This document shows positions 55,721-63,871 of a DNA stretch of 64,000 nt, one piece after another. The stretch is from assembly GCF_037482285.1 (NCBI RefSeq), contig NZ_JBBEYB010000003.1:124001-188000 (forward strand), written 5' to 3'. Below the pieces are notes generated by a model. The model worked only from the letters and a program-made list of their open reading frames with translations, searched no databases and had not been told where the DNA came from. The stretch's first letter is position 1; each line of letters starts with the position of its first letter. The translations under genes were made by a program, and so were the position numbers. Source of the DNA: Aquabacterium sp029268225. Its GTDB lineage: Bacteria > Pseudomonadota > Gammaproteobacteria > Burkholderiales > Burkholderiaceae_C.

Positions 55721-57085
55721 TCAGCGAGCGGTACCTGGCTTGACCTGGGCCTGCAAGGCCTTGAGCTTGCGGTACAGAGAGCGCTCGCTGATGCCCAGGC
55801 TGGCGGCCAGTTCGGCCCGGCTGCCGCGGTGCGCCTGGGCTGCGTCCCACAGGGCGGCATCCGCGAGGGCCTGACGCTGGGACTTTGAGACGGCTTCCAG
55901 GGGCTGCGTTGCCCCAGGCAACTGAGGGTCCGTGGTCGTGGTGGTGGCAGCCCATGCATCGGCCGCCAGAGCGTGCTCGATGTGAGCCCGTTCGATCACC
56001 TCGCCATCGCAGAACAGCGCTGCCCGCTCCATCACATTGCGCAACTCGCGGATGTTGCCGCTGAAGGGGTGATCCATCAGCCGCTGCTGGCCCGAGGCGG
56101 AGATGCTCAGATGCCGTGAAGGCGCCACGCGTGCCAGCAAGGTCTCGGCCAAGAGGGGGATGTCTTCGCGTCGTTCGCGCAAGGGCGGCAGCCTGATCGG
56201 GAAGGTGCTCAGGCGGTGATAGAGGTCTTCACGGAACTGCTGCTGGGCGATCATTTCCCGCAAAGGGCGATGCGTGGCCGCGATCACCCGCACATCGGTG
56301 TGGCGCAGCTCACTGCTGCCCACGTGACGGAAGGTGCCGGTTTCGAGCAGGCGCAGCAGCTTGACCTGCATGCTCAGTGGGATGTCGCCCACCTCGTCCA
56401 GAAACAGGGTGCCGCCGTTGGCCGATTCGGCCAGGCCCACGCGGGCCGAGGTGGCGCCGGTGAACGCACCTTTCTCATGGCCGAAGAGTTCGCTCTCAAA
56501 CAGCGTTTCGGTCAGGCTGGCACATTCCACCACCACAAACGGGGCGCTGGCCCGCGGGCTGGCGTCATGGATGGCCTGCGCCACCAGTTCCTTGCCGGTG
56601 CCAGACTCGCCCAGCAACAGCACGCTAGACGTGGTGGGGGCCACCCGCATCGCCATCTCCAGGGTGGCCCGGAAAGCAGGGGAGCGCCCCACCATGCCCT
56701 GTTGGCGTGTGTTCTGATGCCCCAGACTCAAGGGCTCCATCTTCTCGATGAAGTAAACCGCTTGTCCCTGCGGATTCTTCAGCGGCACCAGTTCGATGTT
56801 GACGTAGGCCTCCCCGCAGGGGGTGTGGTGCAGGTGGAGGATGCGCTCGCGTTGGCCGGAATGCAGGGCACGGGTGCGGGGGCAGCTCTCACCTGCCTGG
56901 TCACACGGCACATTGAAGTGATGTGAGACCTCGTAGCAGGTGCGCCCCTTGACGTCCTGGTTCTGGGCGTACTCGCGCATATAAGCCGTGTTGGCGGCCA
57001 CGATCCGATAGTCCAGGTCGAACACGATGTGGGGTTCGGGCAGGCCATCCAGGTAGGACACCAGCGCTGGGAGATCGTCGGCCAT
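55721..57085 (-). CDS. fisR: FisR-like sigma-54-dependent activator, sulfane-sulfur sensor
   Basis: A 454-residue bacterial enhancer-binding protein. The N-terminal domain (~1-120) is PAS-like and carries Cys50, Cys61 and Cys68, whose 11/7 spacing equals that of the persulfide-sensing Cys53/64/71 of Cupriavidus FisR. A further Cys90 is present. The AAA+ domain has Walker A GESGTGKE (159-166), GAFTGA (206-211) for sigma-54 contact and Walker B TLFLDEVGD. The C-terminus is a Fis-type helix-turn-helix (ELAASLGISERSLYRKL). It is divergent from the cyd operon and convergent with the persulfide operon. FisR is known to switch on sulfide-oxidation genes when sulfane sulfur modifies the cysteines. 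Confidence 0.85.
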   Translation of the reverse strand: MADDLPALVSYLDGLPEPHIVFDLDYRIVAANTAYMREYAQNQDVKGRTCYEVSHHFNVPCDQAGESCPRTRALHSGQRERILHLHHTPCGEAYVNIELVPLKNPQGQAVYFIEKMEPLSLGHQNTRQQGMVGRSPAFRATLEMAMRVAPTTSSVLLLGESGTGKELVAQAIHDASPRASAPFVVVECASLTETLFESELFGHEKGAFTGATSARVGLAESANGGTLFLDEVGDIPLSMQVKLLRLLETGTFRHVGSSELRHTDVRVIAATHRPLREMIAQQQFREDLYHRLSTFPIRLPPLRERREDIPLLAETLLARVAPSRHLSISASGQQRLMDHPFSGNIRELRNVMERAALFCDGEVIERAHIEHALAADAWAATTTTTDPQLPGATQPLEAVSKSQRQALADAALWDAAQAHRGSRAELAASLGISERSLYRKLKALQAQVKPGTAR

Positions 57086-57109
57086 GGGGAATTCCAGACA
57101 GTGAAATCA

Positions 57110-57176
57110 CCGCCAATGTGGCAGTGTGGCGGCCATTTTGGCGGTTTTGGCAGTGATTTGTCGAGCACTTTGGCAG
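57110..57176. promoter_or_regulatory. TGGC[AG]G repeat cluster between fisR and cydP
   Basis: Five same-orientation copies of TGGCAG or TGGCGG begin at 57119, 57127, 57139, 57148 and 57171. An inverted CCGCCA sits at 57110, forming CCGCCA-N11-TGGCGG with the second copy. A cluster of this kind 90-160 bp upstream of a gene start is suited to an enhancer-binding protein such as the adjacent FisR-like regulator. Confidence 0.4.
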
Positions 57177-57254
57177 GCTGAGCGACCCGGTGTCGGGCTA
57201 AGTCCTTGATCCATCTTCAGTTTTTCGACGACGAGAAAGTGGCACGAAATCTGT

Positions 57255-57270
57255 ATACGTGTCGGGGTAT
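57255..57270. promoter_or_regulatory. ATAC-N8-GTAT palindrome, site B
   Basis: ATACGTGTCGGGGTAT overlaps the first two bases of the cydP ATG (57269). It differs from site C (63730) at only two of 16 positions. Binding there would block translation or transcription start of the cyd operon, as expected for a repressor. Confidence 0.45.
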
Positions 57271-57445
57271 GACACCTTCTGATCGTCGCCTTTTGCGCCA
57301 TCTCATCACAGCGGTGGTGATCAAGATCGTGGTGCTGACCGGGCTGTGGTGGATGTTCATCCGCGACGCGCGCGTTCCGGTGGACACCGACCGCATCGGA
57401 CAGCACCTGGGCGGTGTCACCTCTTCTCAAGGAGCCTCCAAGTGA
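57269..57445 (+). CDS. cydP: Cytochrome bd oxidase small subunit CydP
   Basis: A 58-residue protein with one transmembrane helix (HLITAVVIKIVVLTGLWWMFI) and a C-terminal tail rich in Asp/Arg/Gly. Size, the helix and its place directly before cydA match CydP, an accessory subunit of the Burkholderiales-type bd oxidase. The ATG has no ribosome-binding site, so a leaderless start is possible. Its stop overlaps the cydA GTG (GTGA). Confidence 0.8.
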   Translation: MTPSDRRLLRHLITAVVIKIVVLTGLWWMFIRDARVPVDTDRIGQHLGGVTSSQGASK

Positions 57446-59010
57446 TATCCGAACAACTGGTTGACCTGTCTCGGCTGCAGTTTGCCGCCACAGCGATGTA
57501 CCACTTCCTGTTCGTGCCGTTGACCCTCGGCATGGTCTGGTTGCTGGTCATCATGGAAAGTGTGTACGTGATGACCGGCAAGGTCATCTGGAAGGACATG
57601 ACCCGCTTCTGGGGCAAGCTCTTCGGCATCAATTTCGCCCTGGGCGTGACCACCGGCATCACGCTGGAGTTCCAGTTCGGTACCAACTGGGCGTACTACT
57701 CGCACTACGTGGGAGACATCTTTGGCGCTCCGCTGGCCATTGAAGGCTTGATGGCCTTCTTCCTGGAGTCCACCTTCATCGGCCTGTTCTTCTTCGGCTG
57801 GGACCGCCTGAGCAAGACGCAGCACTTGCTGGTGACCACGCTGATGGCCATCGGCACCAACCTGTCGGCCTTGTGGATTCTGATCGCCAATGGCTGGATG
57901 CAGAACCCCGTGGGGGCCGAGTTCAGCTATGAAACGATGCGGATGGAGATGGTCGATTTCTGGGCTGTGATCTTCAATCCCGATGCACAGGCCAAGTTCG
58001 TTCACACCGTTTCGGCGGGGTATGTGACCGGCGCCATGTTCGTGCTGTCCATCTCGTCGTGGTACCTGCTCAAGGGGCGTGACGTGGAGTTTGCCAAGCG
58101 GTCCTTCCGCGTCGCTTCGGCGTTTGGGCTGGCCTCGGTGCTGAGCGTGATCGTGTTGGGCGACGAGTCAGGCTACACCGTGGGTGAGGCACAACAGACC
58201 AAGATGGCCGCGCTCGAAGCCATGTGGGAAACCGAGCCGGCCCCCGCTGGCCTCAAGTTGATCGCCGGCATCAACGAAGCCGAGCAGAAGAACGACTGGG
58301 AGGTCGAGATTCCCTACGTCATGGGTCTGATTGGCACCCGCTCGCTGAACAAGGAGATTCCGGGCATCCACGAGATCAAGGCCAAGAACCGCGATCGGGT
58401 GATTCGGGGCATCGAGGCGGTCAAGGCGCTGGAAGCCCTTCGCAAGGACCGCAACGATGAGGGGGCCAAGCAGGTCTTCGAGCAATACAAGGCCGACCTG
58501 GGCTTCGGCCTGCTGCTCAAGAAGTACACGACCGACATGGGTGAGGTCAGCACCGAGATGATCGACAAGGCGGTGGACAGCACCGTGCCCCGTGTCACGC
58601 CCATGTTCTGGTCGTTCCGCGTGATGGTGGGCCTGGGCTTCGCCATGCTGGCCCTGTTCGCCTTGACCTTCTGGACCTCGTTGAAGGGCATCTTCACGCA
58701 GCGACCCTGGCTGCTGCGTACGGCGCTGTGGATGCTGCCCGCGCCGTGGATTGCCTGTGAGGTGGGCTGGTTCGTGGCCGAGTACGGGCGCCAACCCTGG
58801 ACGATTTACGGCGTGCTGCCCACGCACCTGAGCGTGTCCACCCTGAGTGTGGAGAGCCTCTATGGCTCGCTGGCCGGCTTCATCGGTTTCTACACCGTGC
58901 TGCTCATCGTCGAGATGTACCTGATGGTCAAGTTCGCTCGCATGGGCCCGGGCAGCCTGGGCACAGGCCGTTACGACCGCGAAGCTGAACATCACACCGC
59001 TCACGCCTGA
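57442..59010 (+). CDS. cydA: Cytochrome bd ubiquinol oxidase subunit I
   Basis: A 522-residue membrane protein that oxidises quinol and carries hemes b558, b595 and d. It has AMYHFLFVPLTLG (heme ligand His), the GRQPWTIYGVLPTHLSVS region, and a long Q-loop (~245-390), so it is of the long-loop class like E. coli CydA (also 522). AAGGAG at 57429-57434 supports the GTG start at 57442 that overlaps the cydP stop. CydAB respires at low oxygen and resists sulfide, fitting its persulfide neighbours. Confidence 0.97.
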   Translation: MISEQLVDLSRLQFAATAMYHFLFVPLTLGMVWLLVIMESVYVMTGKVIWKDMTRFWGKLFGINFALGVTTGITLEFQFGTNWAYYSHYVGDIFGAPLAIEGLMAFFLESTFIGLFFFGWDRLSKTQHLLVTTLMAIGTNLSALWILIANGWMQNPVGAEFSYETMRMEMVDFWAVIFNPDAQAKFVHTVSAGYVTGAMFVLSISSWYLLKGRDVEFAKRSFRVASAFGLASVLSVIVLGDESGYTVGEAQQTKMAALEAMWETEPAPAGLKLIAGINEAEQKNDWEVEIPYVMGLIGTRSLNKEIPGIHEIKAKNRDRVIRGIEAVKALEALRKDRNDEGAKQVFEQYKADLGFGLLLKKYTTDMGEVSTEMIDKAVDSTVPRVTPMFWSFRVMVGLGFAMLALFALTFWTSLKGIFTQRPWLLRTALWMLPAPWIACEVGWFVAEYGRQPWTIYGVLPTHLSVSTLSVESLYGSLAGFIGFYTVLLIVEMYLMVKFARMGPGSLGTGRYDREAEHHTAHA

Positions 59011-59029
59011 GCACATTCGGAGTCACACC

Positions 59030-60166
59030 ATGTTGGATTACCCAACCCTCAAGATCATCTGGTGGCTGTTGGTGGGCGTGTTGCTCATCGGTTTTGCCAT
59101 CATGGACGGCCATGACATGGGCGTCGGAACCCTGTTGCCCTTCGTCGGCCAGAACGACGTCGAGCGCCGTGTGGTCATCAACACCGTTGGCCCGCACTGG
59201 GATGGCAACCAGGTGTGGTTCATCACCGGTGGTGGCGCCATCTTTGCTGCCTGGCCCTTGGTGTATGCCACCGCCTTCAGCGGGTTCTACTGGGCCATGC
59301 TGGCGGTGCTGTGGGCCTTGTTTTTCCGCCCCGTGGGCTTCGATTACCGCAGCAAGATCCACAACGCCACCTGGCGGAGCGTGTGGGACTGGGGCCTGTT
59401 CATCGGTGGTTTCGTGCCCCCGGTGATCTTTGGCGTGGCCTTTGGAAACCTGCTGCAAGGCGTGCCTTTCGGCTTTGACGAGTACCTGATCTCCATCTAC
59501 ACGGGCAGCTTCTGGCAGCTGCTCAACCCCTTCGCCTTGCTCGCCGGGGTGGTCAGCAGTGCCATGATCACGATGCACGGCGGGACCTACCTGGCTCACC
59601 GCACCGAAGGCCGTGTTCAGGCCCGGGCCATCCAAGGCGCCACCTGGGCTGCCGTGCTCATGGTGTTGGGCTTTGTCGGGGCGGGCATTTGGCTGCAAGG
59701 CATTGACGGCTATCGCATCACCTCGGTGGTGGATCCGTCGGCCTTGCCCGACCCCATGAGCAAGACCGTGGTGCGTGAAGCCGGTGCCTGGATGGCGAAC
59801 TATGCCGCGCAGCCGCTCCTGTGGCTCTTGCCTGCGCTGGCGGTCGTGGGCGCCCTGGCAGCGGTGGTGCTGCTGCGCTTGCGCCATACGCTGGCCGCCT
59901 TCGTGAGCTCGGCGCTGTCCATGGTGGGGGTGATCGGCACCGCGGGCGCCAGCATGTTTCCCTTCGTGATGCCCTCCAGCAGCATGCCCAACGCCAGCCT
60001 CACGGTGTGGGACAGCGTGTCCAGTCATCTGACCTTGGGGATCATGTTCTGGGCCACCGTCATCTTCATGCCGCTGATCGTGATGTACACGAGTTGGGCT
60101 TACCGCGTGATGCGCGGCAAGGTCACCGAGGCCTACATCCGCGAGAACGACCATGCCGCTTACTGA
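59030..60166 (+). CDS. cydB: Cytochrome bd ubiquinol oxidase subunit II
   Basis: A 378-residue membrane protein with about eight helices. It shows GFAIMDGHDMGVGTLLPF near the N-terminus, GPHWDGNQVWFITGGGAIFA, FRPVGFDYRSK and ASMFPFVMPSS. It pairs with CydA and carries no heme. It starts 19 bp after cydA and is followed 17 bp later by the Rieske gene. Confidence 0.97.
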   Translation: MLDYPTLKIIWWLLVGVLLIGFAIMDGHDMGVGTLLPFVGQNDVERRVVINTVGPHWDGNQVWFITGGGAIFAAWPLVYATAFSGFYWAMLAVLWALFFRPVGFDYRSKIHNATWRSVWDWGLFIGGFVPPVIFGVAFGNLLQGVPFGFDEYLISIYTGSFWQLLNPFALLAGVVSSAMITMHGGTYLAHRTEGRVQARAIQGATWAAVLMVLGFVGAGIWLQGIDGYRITSVVDPSALPDPMSKTVVREAGAWMANYAAQPLLWLLPALAVVGALAAVVLLRLRHTLAAFVSSALSMVGVIGTAGASMFPFVMPSSSMPNASLTVWDSVSSHLTLGIMFWATVIFMPLIVMYTSWAYRVMRGKVTEAYIRENDHAAY

Positions 60167-60183
60167 TCGACAAGGAGCACATC

Positions 60184-60792
60184 ATGAGTGATGCCATCAG
60201 CCCAGACCCGAGAGATCTGGACAGCCGCCGGAGTTGGCTCAAACTGACCACCGCCGCAGGGGGCGTGGCCGCGGTGGCCACGGCCATCCCTTTCGTGTCC
60301 ACGCTGGCACCAAGTGAGCGCGCCAAGGCACAAGGCGCCGCCGTCGAGGTGGACATCGCTGACCTGGCCCCTGGTGCCATGAAAACTGTGGAGTGGCGCG
60401 GCAAGCCGGTGTGGGTGGTTCGCCGCACGCCGGAGATGCTGGCGCAACTTCAGGGGCACGATCAGAAGTTGGCCGATCCCGCTTCGGAGCAAGCTCAGCA
60501 ACCCCCTTACGCGCAGAACGCCACGCGCTCGCTCAAACCCGAGGTGTTTCTGGCCGTGGGCATTTGCACCCACCTGGGCTGCTCACCCAGCACCGTCGCA
60601 GCGGGCAGCGGTCATCCCAGTGTGGAGGCAGACTGGCCGGGGGGCTACTTCTGCCCCTGCCACGGTAGCACCTTTGATGGGGCAGGGCGGGTCTACAAGA
60701 ACAAGCCCGCCCCTACCAATCTGGAGATCCCGCCGCATCGGTATGTGTCGGCAACGCGCATCTTGATCGGCGAAGACGACGCCAAAGCTTGA
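60184..60792 (+). CDS. Rieske iron-sulfur subunit within the cyd operon
   Basis: A 202-residue protein. N-terminal twin-arginine signal/anchor (SRRSWLKLTTAAGGVAAVAT), soluble domain with CTHLGC and CPCHGS binding the [2Fe-2S] cluster, and the bc1-type segment GGYFCPCHGSTFDGAGRVY. It is of the ubiquinol-cytochrome c reductase type (PetA), yet no cytochrome b or c1 gene is beside it. It lies between cydB and cydX with short spacers and GGAG before the ATG, so it is co-expressed with bd oxidase. It may be a second PetA copy or a dedicated electron donor; the bc1 genes are not in the window. Confidence 0.9.
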   Translation: MSDAISPDPRDLDSRRSWLKLTTAAGGVAAVATAIPFVSTLAPSERAKAQGAAVEVDIADLAPGAMKTVEWRGKPVWVVRRTPEMLAQLQGHDQKLADPASEQAQQPPYAQNATRSLKPEVFLAVGICTHLGCSPSTVAAGSGHPSVEADWPGGYFCPCHGSTFDGAGRVYKNKPAPTNLEIPPHRYVSATRILIGEDDAKA

Positions 60793-60802
60793 GGAGACAG
60801 TC

Positions 60803-60910
60803 ATGTGGTATTTCGCTTGGGTTCTGGGTGTGGGCTTTGCGGTGCTTCTGGCCATCCTCAACGCCATGTGGGGCGAGAACGAGGAAGCGCGCGCCAAGGG
60901 GGAGCGCTGA
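60803..60910 (+). CDS. cydX: Cytochrome bd oxidase small subunit CydX
   Basis: A 35-residue protein, MWYFAWVLGVGFAVLLAILN followed by AMWGENEEARAKGER. The Trp-Tyr-Phe-x-Trp opening and single helix are the CydX signature (cyd operon protein YbgT). GAGGAG at 60791-60796 gives good spacing. It is too short for typical ORF finders. It stabilises the heme environment of CydAB. One base separates its stop from the YbgE start. Confidence 0.93.
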   Translation: MWYFAWVLGVGFAVLLAILNAMWGENEEARAKGER

Positions 60911-60911
60911 C

Positions 60912-61199
60912 ATGGACACGCCCGTCACCGATGTGCCGACCCGCCCCGGGTTTCATTGGCCTGCACTGTGGGTGGCGCTGCTCATCATGGGCGGGGGGGC
61001 GCTGTATCCGCCACTGATGTCCGACGCTGCAGGCCGCGCCGATCACAGCCTCGCCATGGCGCTGTTCTGGGCCATGAGCGCCGGCTTCATCCGCGGTGTG
61101 GGCTTTGTTCCGAGGTGGTGGCTGTGGCGCGGCTTGTTTTCCGGGTGGTCATGCGCGCTGGGCCTGACCGTTGCCGTTTGCCTCAAGGCCTTGCATTGA
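60912..61199 (+). CDS. ybgE: Cyd operon protein YbgE
   Basis: A 95-residue membrane protein with three hydrophobic segments (ALWVALLIMGGGALYPPLM; LAMALFWAMSAGFIRGVGF; CALGLTVAVCLKALH). It matches YbgE family size and position after cydX. FIRGVGFVPRWWLWR is typical. Function unknown; accessory to bd oxidase. Last gene of the operon; no terminator hairpin was evident in the 244 bp before katG. Confidence 0.85.
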   Translation: MDTPVTDVPTRPGFHWPALWVALLIMGGGALYPPLMSDAAGRADHSLAMALFWAMSAGFIRGVGFVPRWWLWRGLFSGWSCALGLTVAVCLKALH

Positions 61200-61443
61200 G
61201 CGGGTCCGTACGTGAGTGCGCTGGCCCCGTCTGATTATGCCTATTTGCCATAACTAATAGCTTACTGTGATCGATAGTGAAATCCTCTATGCCCGCGATG
61301 AGGATTCCCGATGATGAAACGGGTGGCAAAAATGCACATTCCGGCTACATTGAATCACGCACAGACGAGTGCCAGCCTCGCCGCCACAAGCGCGCTTCCG
61401 GCTGTCACCGCTTCGTTCAATGACCATCACAAAGGAGATCGAC

Positions 61444-63618
61444 ATGGACCAGCAAAACTCTGGCTCGACCGGCAAGTGCCCCGTCATGCATGGCGGCGCC
61501 ACCTCGGCCAGCAGCACGAACATGAACTGGTGGCCCAAGGCCCTCAACCTCGACATCCTGCACCAGCACGACAGCAAGACCAATCCGCTGGGCCCGAATT
61601 TCAACTACCGCGAAGAGGTCAAGAAGCTTGATGTGGACGCCCTGAAAAAGGACCTCAAGGCCCTGATGACCGACAGCCAGGACTGGTGGCCGGCTGACTG
61701 GGGTCACTACGGCGGCCTGATGATCCGCATGGCTTGGCACTCGGCCGGTACCTACCGCATTGCCGACGGTCGTGGTGGCGGAGGCACGGGCAACCAGCGC
61801 TTTGCCCCACTGAACTCGTGGCCGGACAACGCCAACCTCGACAAGGCGCGTCGCCTGCTGTGGCCGATCAAGAAGAAGTACGGTAACAAGCTCAGCTGGG
61901 CCGACCTGATGATCCTGGCCGGCAACATGGCTTATGAGTCGATGGGCTTGAAGACCTTCGGCTTTGCTTTCGGCCGCGAAGACATCTGGCACCCGGAAAA
62001 GGACATCTACTGGGGCTCCGAGAAGCAGTGGCTCGCACCTAGCGGCAGCGAAGGCAGCCGTTACTCGGGCGAGCGCGATCTGGAGAACCCACTGGCCGCC
62101 GTGATGATGGGTTTGATCTACGTGAACCCGGAAGGTGTGGACGGCAAGCCCGACCCACTTAAGACCGCCAAGGACATGCGGGTGACCTTTGCGCGCATGG
62201 CCATGAACGACGAGGAAACCGTGGCCTTGACCGCTGGCGGTCACACCGTGGGCAAGGCACACGGCAACGGCAGCGCGGCCAACCTGGGCCCGGCGCCGGA
62301 GGGTGCCGAGTTGGAAGAGCAGGGCATGGGCTGGAACAACCACAAGACCCGTGGTGTGGGCCGTGACACCGTCACCAGCGGCATCGAGGGTGCCTGGACG
62401 ACGAACCCCACGCAGTGGGACAACGGCTACTTCAAGTTGCTCCTAGGCTACGAATGGGAGTTGAAGAAGAGCCCGGCGGGTGCACACCAGTGGGAGCCCA
62501 TCAACATTAAGGACGAGGACAAGCCCGTGGACGTGGAGGATCCGTCGATCCGCTACAACCCCATCATGACCGATGCGGACATGGCGCTGAAGATGGACCC
62601 CGAGTACCGCAAGATCTCGGAGCGCTTCGCCAAGGATCAGGCCTACTTCTCTGACGTGTTCGCTCGCGCCTGGTTCAAGCTGACTCACCGCGACATGGGG
62701 CCGAAGGCCCGCTACATTGGCCCGGACGTGCCGGCTGAAGACCTGATCTGGCAGGACCCCATTCCCGCTGGCAAGTCGGATTACGACGTTGCCGCCGTCA
62801 AGGCCAAGATCGCGGCGGCAGGTCTGTCGATCAGCGAGATGGTCAGCACGGCCTGGGACAGCGCTCGTACCTATCGGGGCTCTGACAAGCGCGGTGGCGC
62901 CAATGGTGCCCGCATCCGCCTCGCGCCGCAGAAGGACTGGGAAGGCAATGAGCCCGCACGTCTGGCCAAGGTGCTGGCTGTGTACGAAAAGATCGCTGCC
63001 GAGACCGGTGCCAGTGTTGCTGACGTGATCGTGCTGGCCGGCAACCTGGGTGTCGAGCGCGCAGCCAAGGCTGCCGGGGTAGAAGTGACCGTTCCTTTCG
63101 CACCGGGTCGCGGTGATGCCACGCAGGAGATGACCGACGTCGACTCCTTCGACGTGCTGGAGCCATTGGCCGATGGGTTCCGCAACTGGCTGAAGAAGGA
63201 CTACGTGGTGTCGCCGGAAGAGTTGATGCTCGACCGCGCGCAACTGCTGCGCCTCACCGCCTGTGAGATGACGGTTCTGGTTGGGGGCATGCGTGTGATG
63301 GGTGCCAACCACGGTGGCAGCCAACACGGCGTCTTCACTAACCGTGTCGGGGCGCTGACGAACGATTTCTTCGTCAACCTGACCGACATGGCTTACACCT
63401 GGAAGCCCACGGGCCGCAACAGCTATGCCATCGTCGATCGCAAGTCGGGCGCCACCAAGTGGACGGCCACTCGCGCAGACTTGGTGTTCGGTTCGAACTC
63501 GGTGCTGCGAGCTTACGCAGAGGTGTACGCCCAGGACGACAACAAGGCCAAGTTCGTTCAAGACTTCGTGGCGGCCTGGACCAAGGTCATGAACGCGGAC
63601 CGTTTCGATCTGGCTTGA
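61444..63618 (+). CDS. katG: Catalase-peroxidase KatG
   Basis: A 724-residue bifunctional heme enzyme that removes hydrogen peroxide. The distal site is MIRMAWHSAGTYR (Arg and His) with WW earlier in DSQDWWPADWGHYGG. The Met-Tyr-Trp adduct residues include LIYVNPEGV, and the proximal heme His lies in TAGGHTVGKAHG. The second, degenerate peroxidase domain follows (~430-724). AAAGGAG at 61431-61437 fixes ATG 61444, not the upstream ATG. It is followed by a terminator. Likely peroxide-induced, but no certain OxyR site was identified. Confidence 0.97.
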   Translation: MDQQNSGSTGKCPVMHGGATSASSTNMNWWPKALNLDILHQHDSKTNPLGPNFNYREEVKKLDVDALKKDLKALMTDSQDWWPADWGHYGGLMIRMAWHSAGTYRIADGRGGGGTGNQRFAPLNSWPDNANLDKARRLLWPIKKKYGNKLSWADLMILAGNMAYESMGLKTFGFAFGREDIWHPEKDIYWGSEKQWLAPSGSEGSRYSGERDLENPLAAVMMGLIYVNPEGVDGKPDPLKTAKDMRVTFARMAMNDEETVALTAGGHTVGKAHGNGSAANLGPAPEGAELEEQGMGWNNHKTRGVGRDTVTSGIEGAWTTNPTQWDNGYFKLLLGYEWELKKSPAGAHQWEPINIKDEDKPVDVEDPSIRYNPIMTDADMALKMDPEYRKISERFAKDQAYFSDVFARAWFKLTHRDMGPKARYIGPDVPAEDLIWQDPIPAGKSDYDVAAVKAKIAAAGLSISEMVSTAWDSARTYRGSDKRGGANGARIRLAPQKDWEGNEPARLAKVLAVYEKIAAETGASVADVIVLAGNLGVERAAKAAGVEVTVPFAPGRGDATQEMTDVDSFDVLEPLADGFRNWLKKDYVVSPEELMLDRAQLLRLTACEMTVLVGGMRVMGANHGGSQHGVFTNRVGALTNDFFVNLTDMAYTWKPTGRNSYAIVDRKSGATKWTATRADLVFGSNSVLRAYAEVYAQDDNKAKFVQDFVAAWTKVMNADRFDLA

Positions 63619-63639
63619 TCGCCTGAGTCCCGTGATGTG

Positions 63640-63679
63640 CGCCCCGGCAGGTTGATGGGCTTGCCGGGGCGTTTCTTTT
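63640..63679 (+). terminator. Rho-independent terminator after katG
   Basis: CGCCCCGGCA (63640-63649) pairs with TGCCGGGGCG (63662-63671), loop of 12 nt that may shorten by further pairing, followed by TTTCTTTT. It lies 22 bp after the katG stop. Confidence 0.85.
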
Positions 63680-63729
63680 GGGCCCGTCTCAGGTTTGCAA
63701 GGCTTACTTATCAGTGATGCTCCTTTCTG

Positions 63730-63745
63730 ATACCTGTTGGGGTAT
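63730..63745. promoter_or_regulatory. ATAC-N8-GTAT palindrome, site C
   Basis: ATACCTGTTGGGGTAT lies about 130 bp before the last gene, overlapping TGATAC, a possible -10 hexamer. It shares 14 of 16 bases with site B and its reverse complement resembles site A, so the three probably bind the same protein. Confidence 0.45.
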
Positions 63746-63871
63746 GCTGGCCGTGTGCTTGTGGTGTGCTGGGGATCAAACATCTGACAGTGCCCGCCTC
63801 GCTGTGTCCGATCTTGTCGGTGCGCCATCCAGCACACTGATGCCGCTCTGATTTTTCCGACTGAGACGAAC

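Noticed and set aside
57240..57255. Candidate sigma-54 promoter TGGCACG-N4-CTGTA before cydP
   Set aside because: The -24 element is perfect, but the nearly invariant -12 GC is GT. It would also place the transcription start at the cydP ATG. Too weak to call.
61241..61290. Possible OxyR site upstream of katG (CTAT/ATAG elements)
   Set aside because: CTAT and ATAG half-sites occur at 61241, 61257, 61274 and 61287, but the spacing does not match the ATAG-N7-CTAT-N7 pattern, so no feature is claimed.
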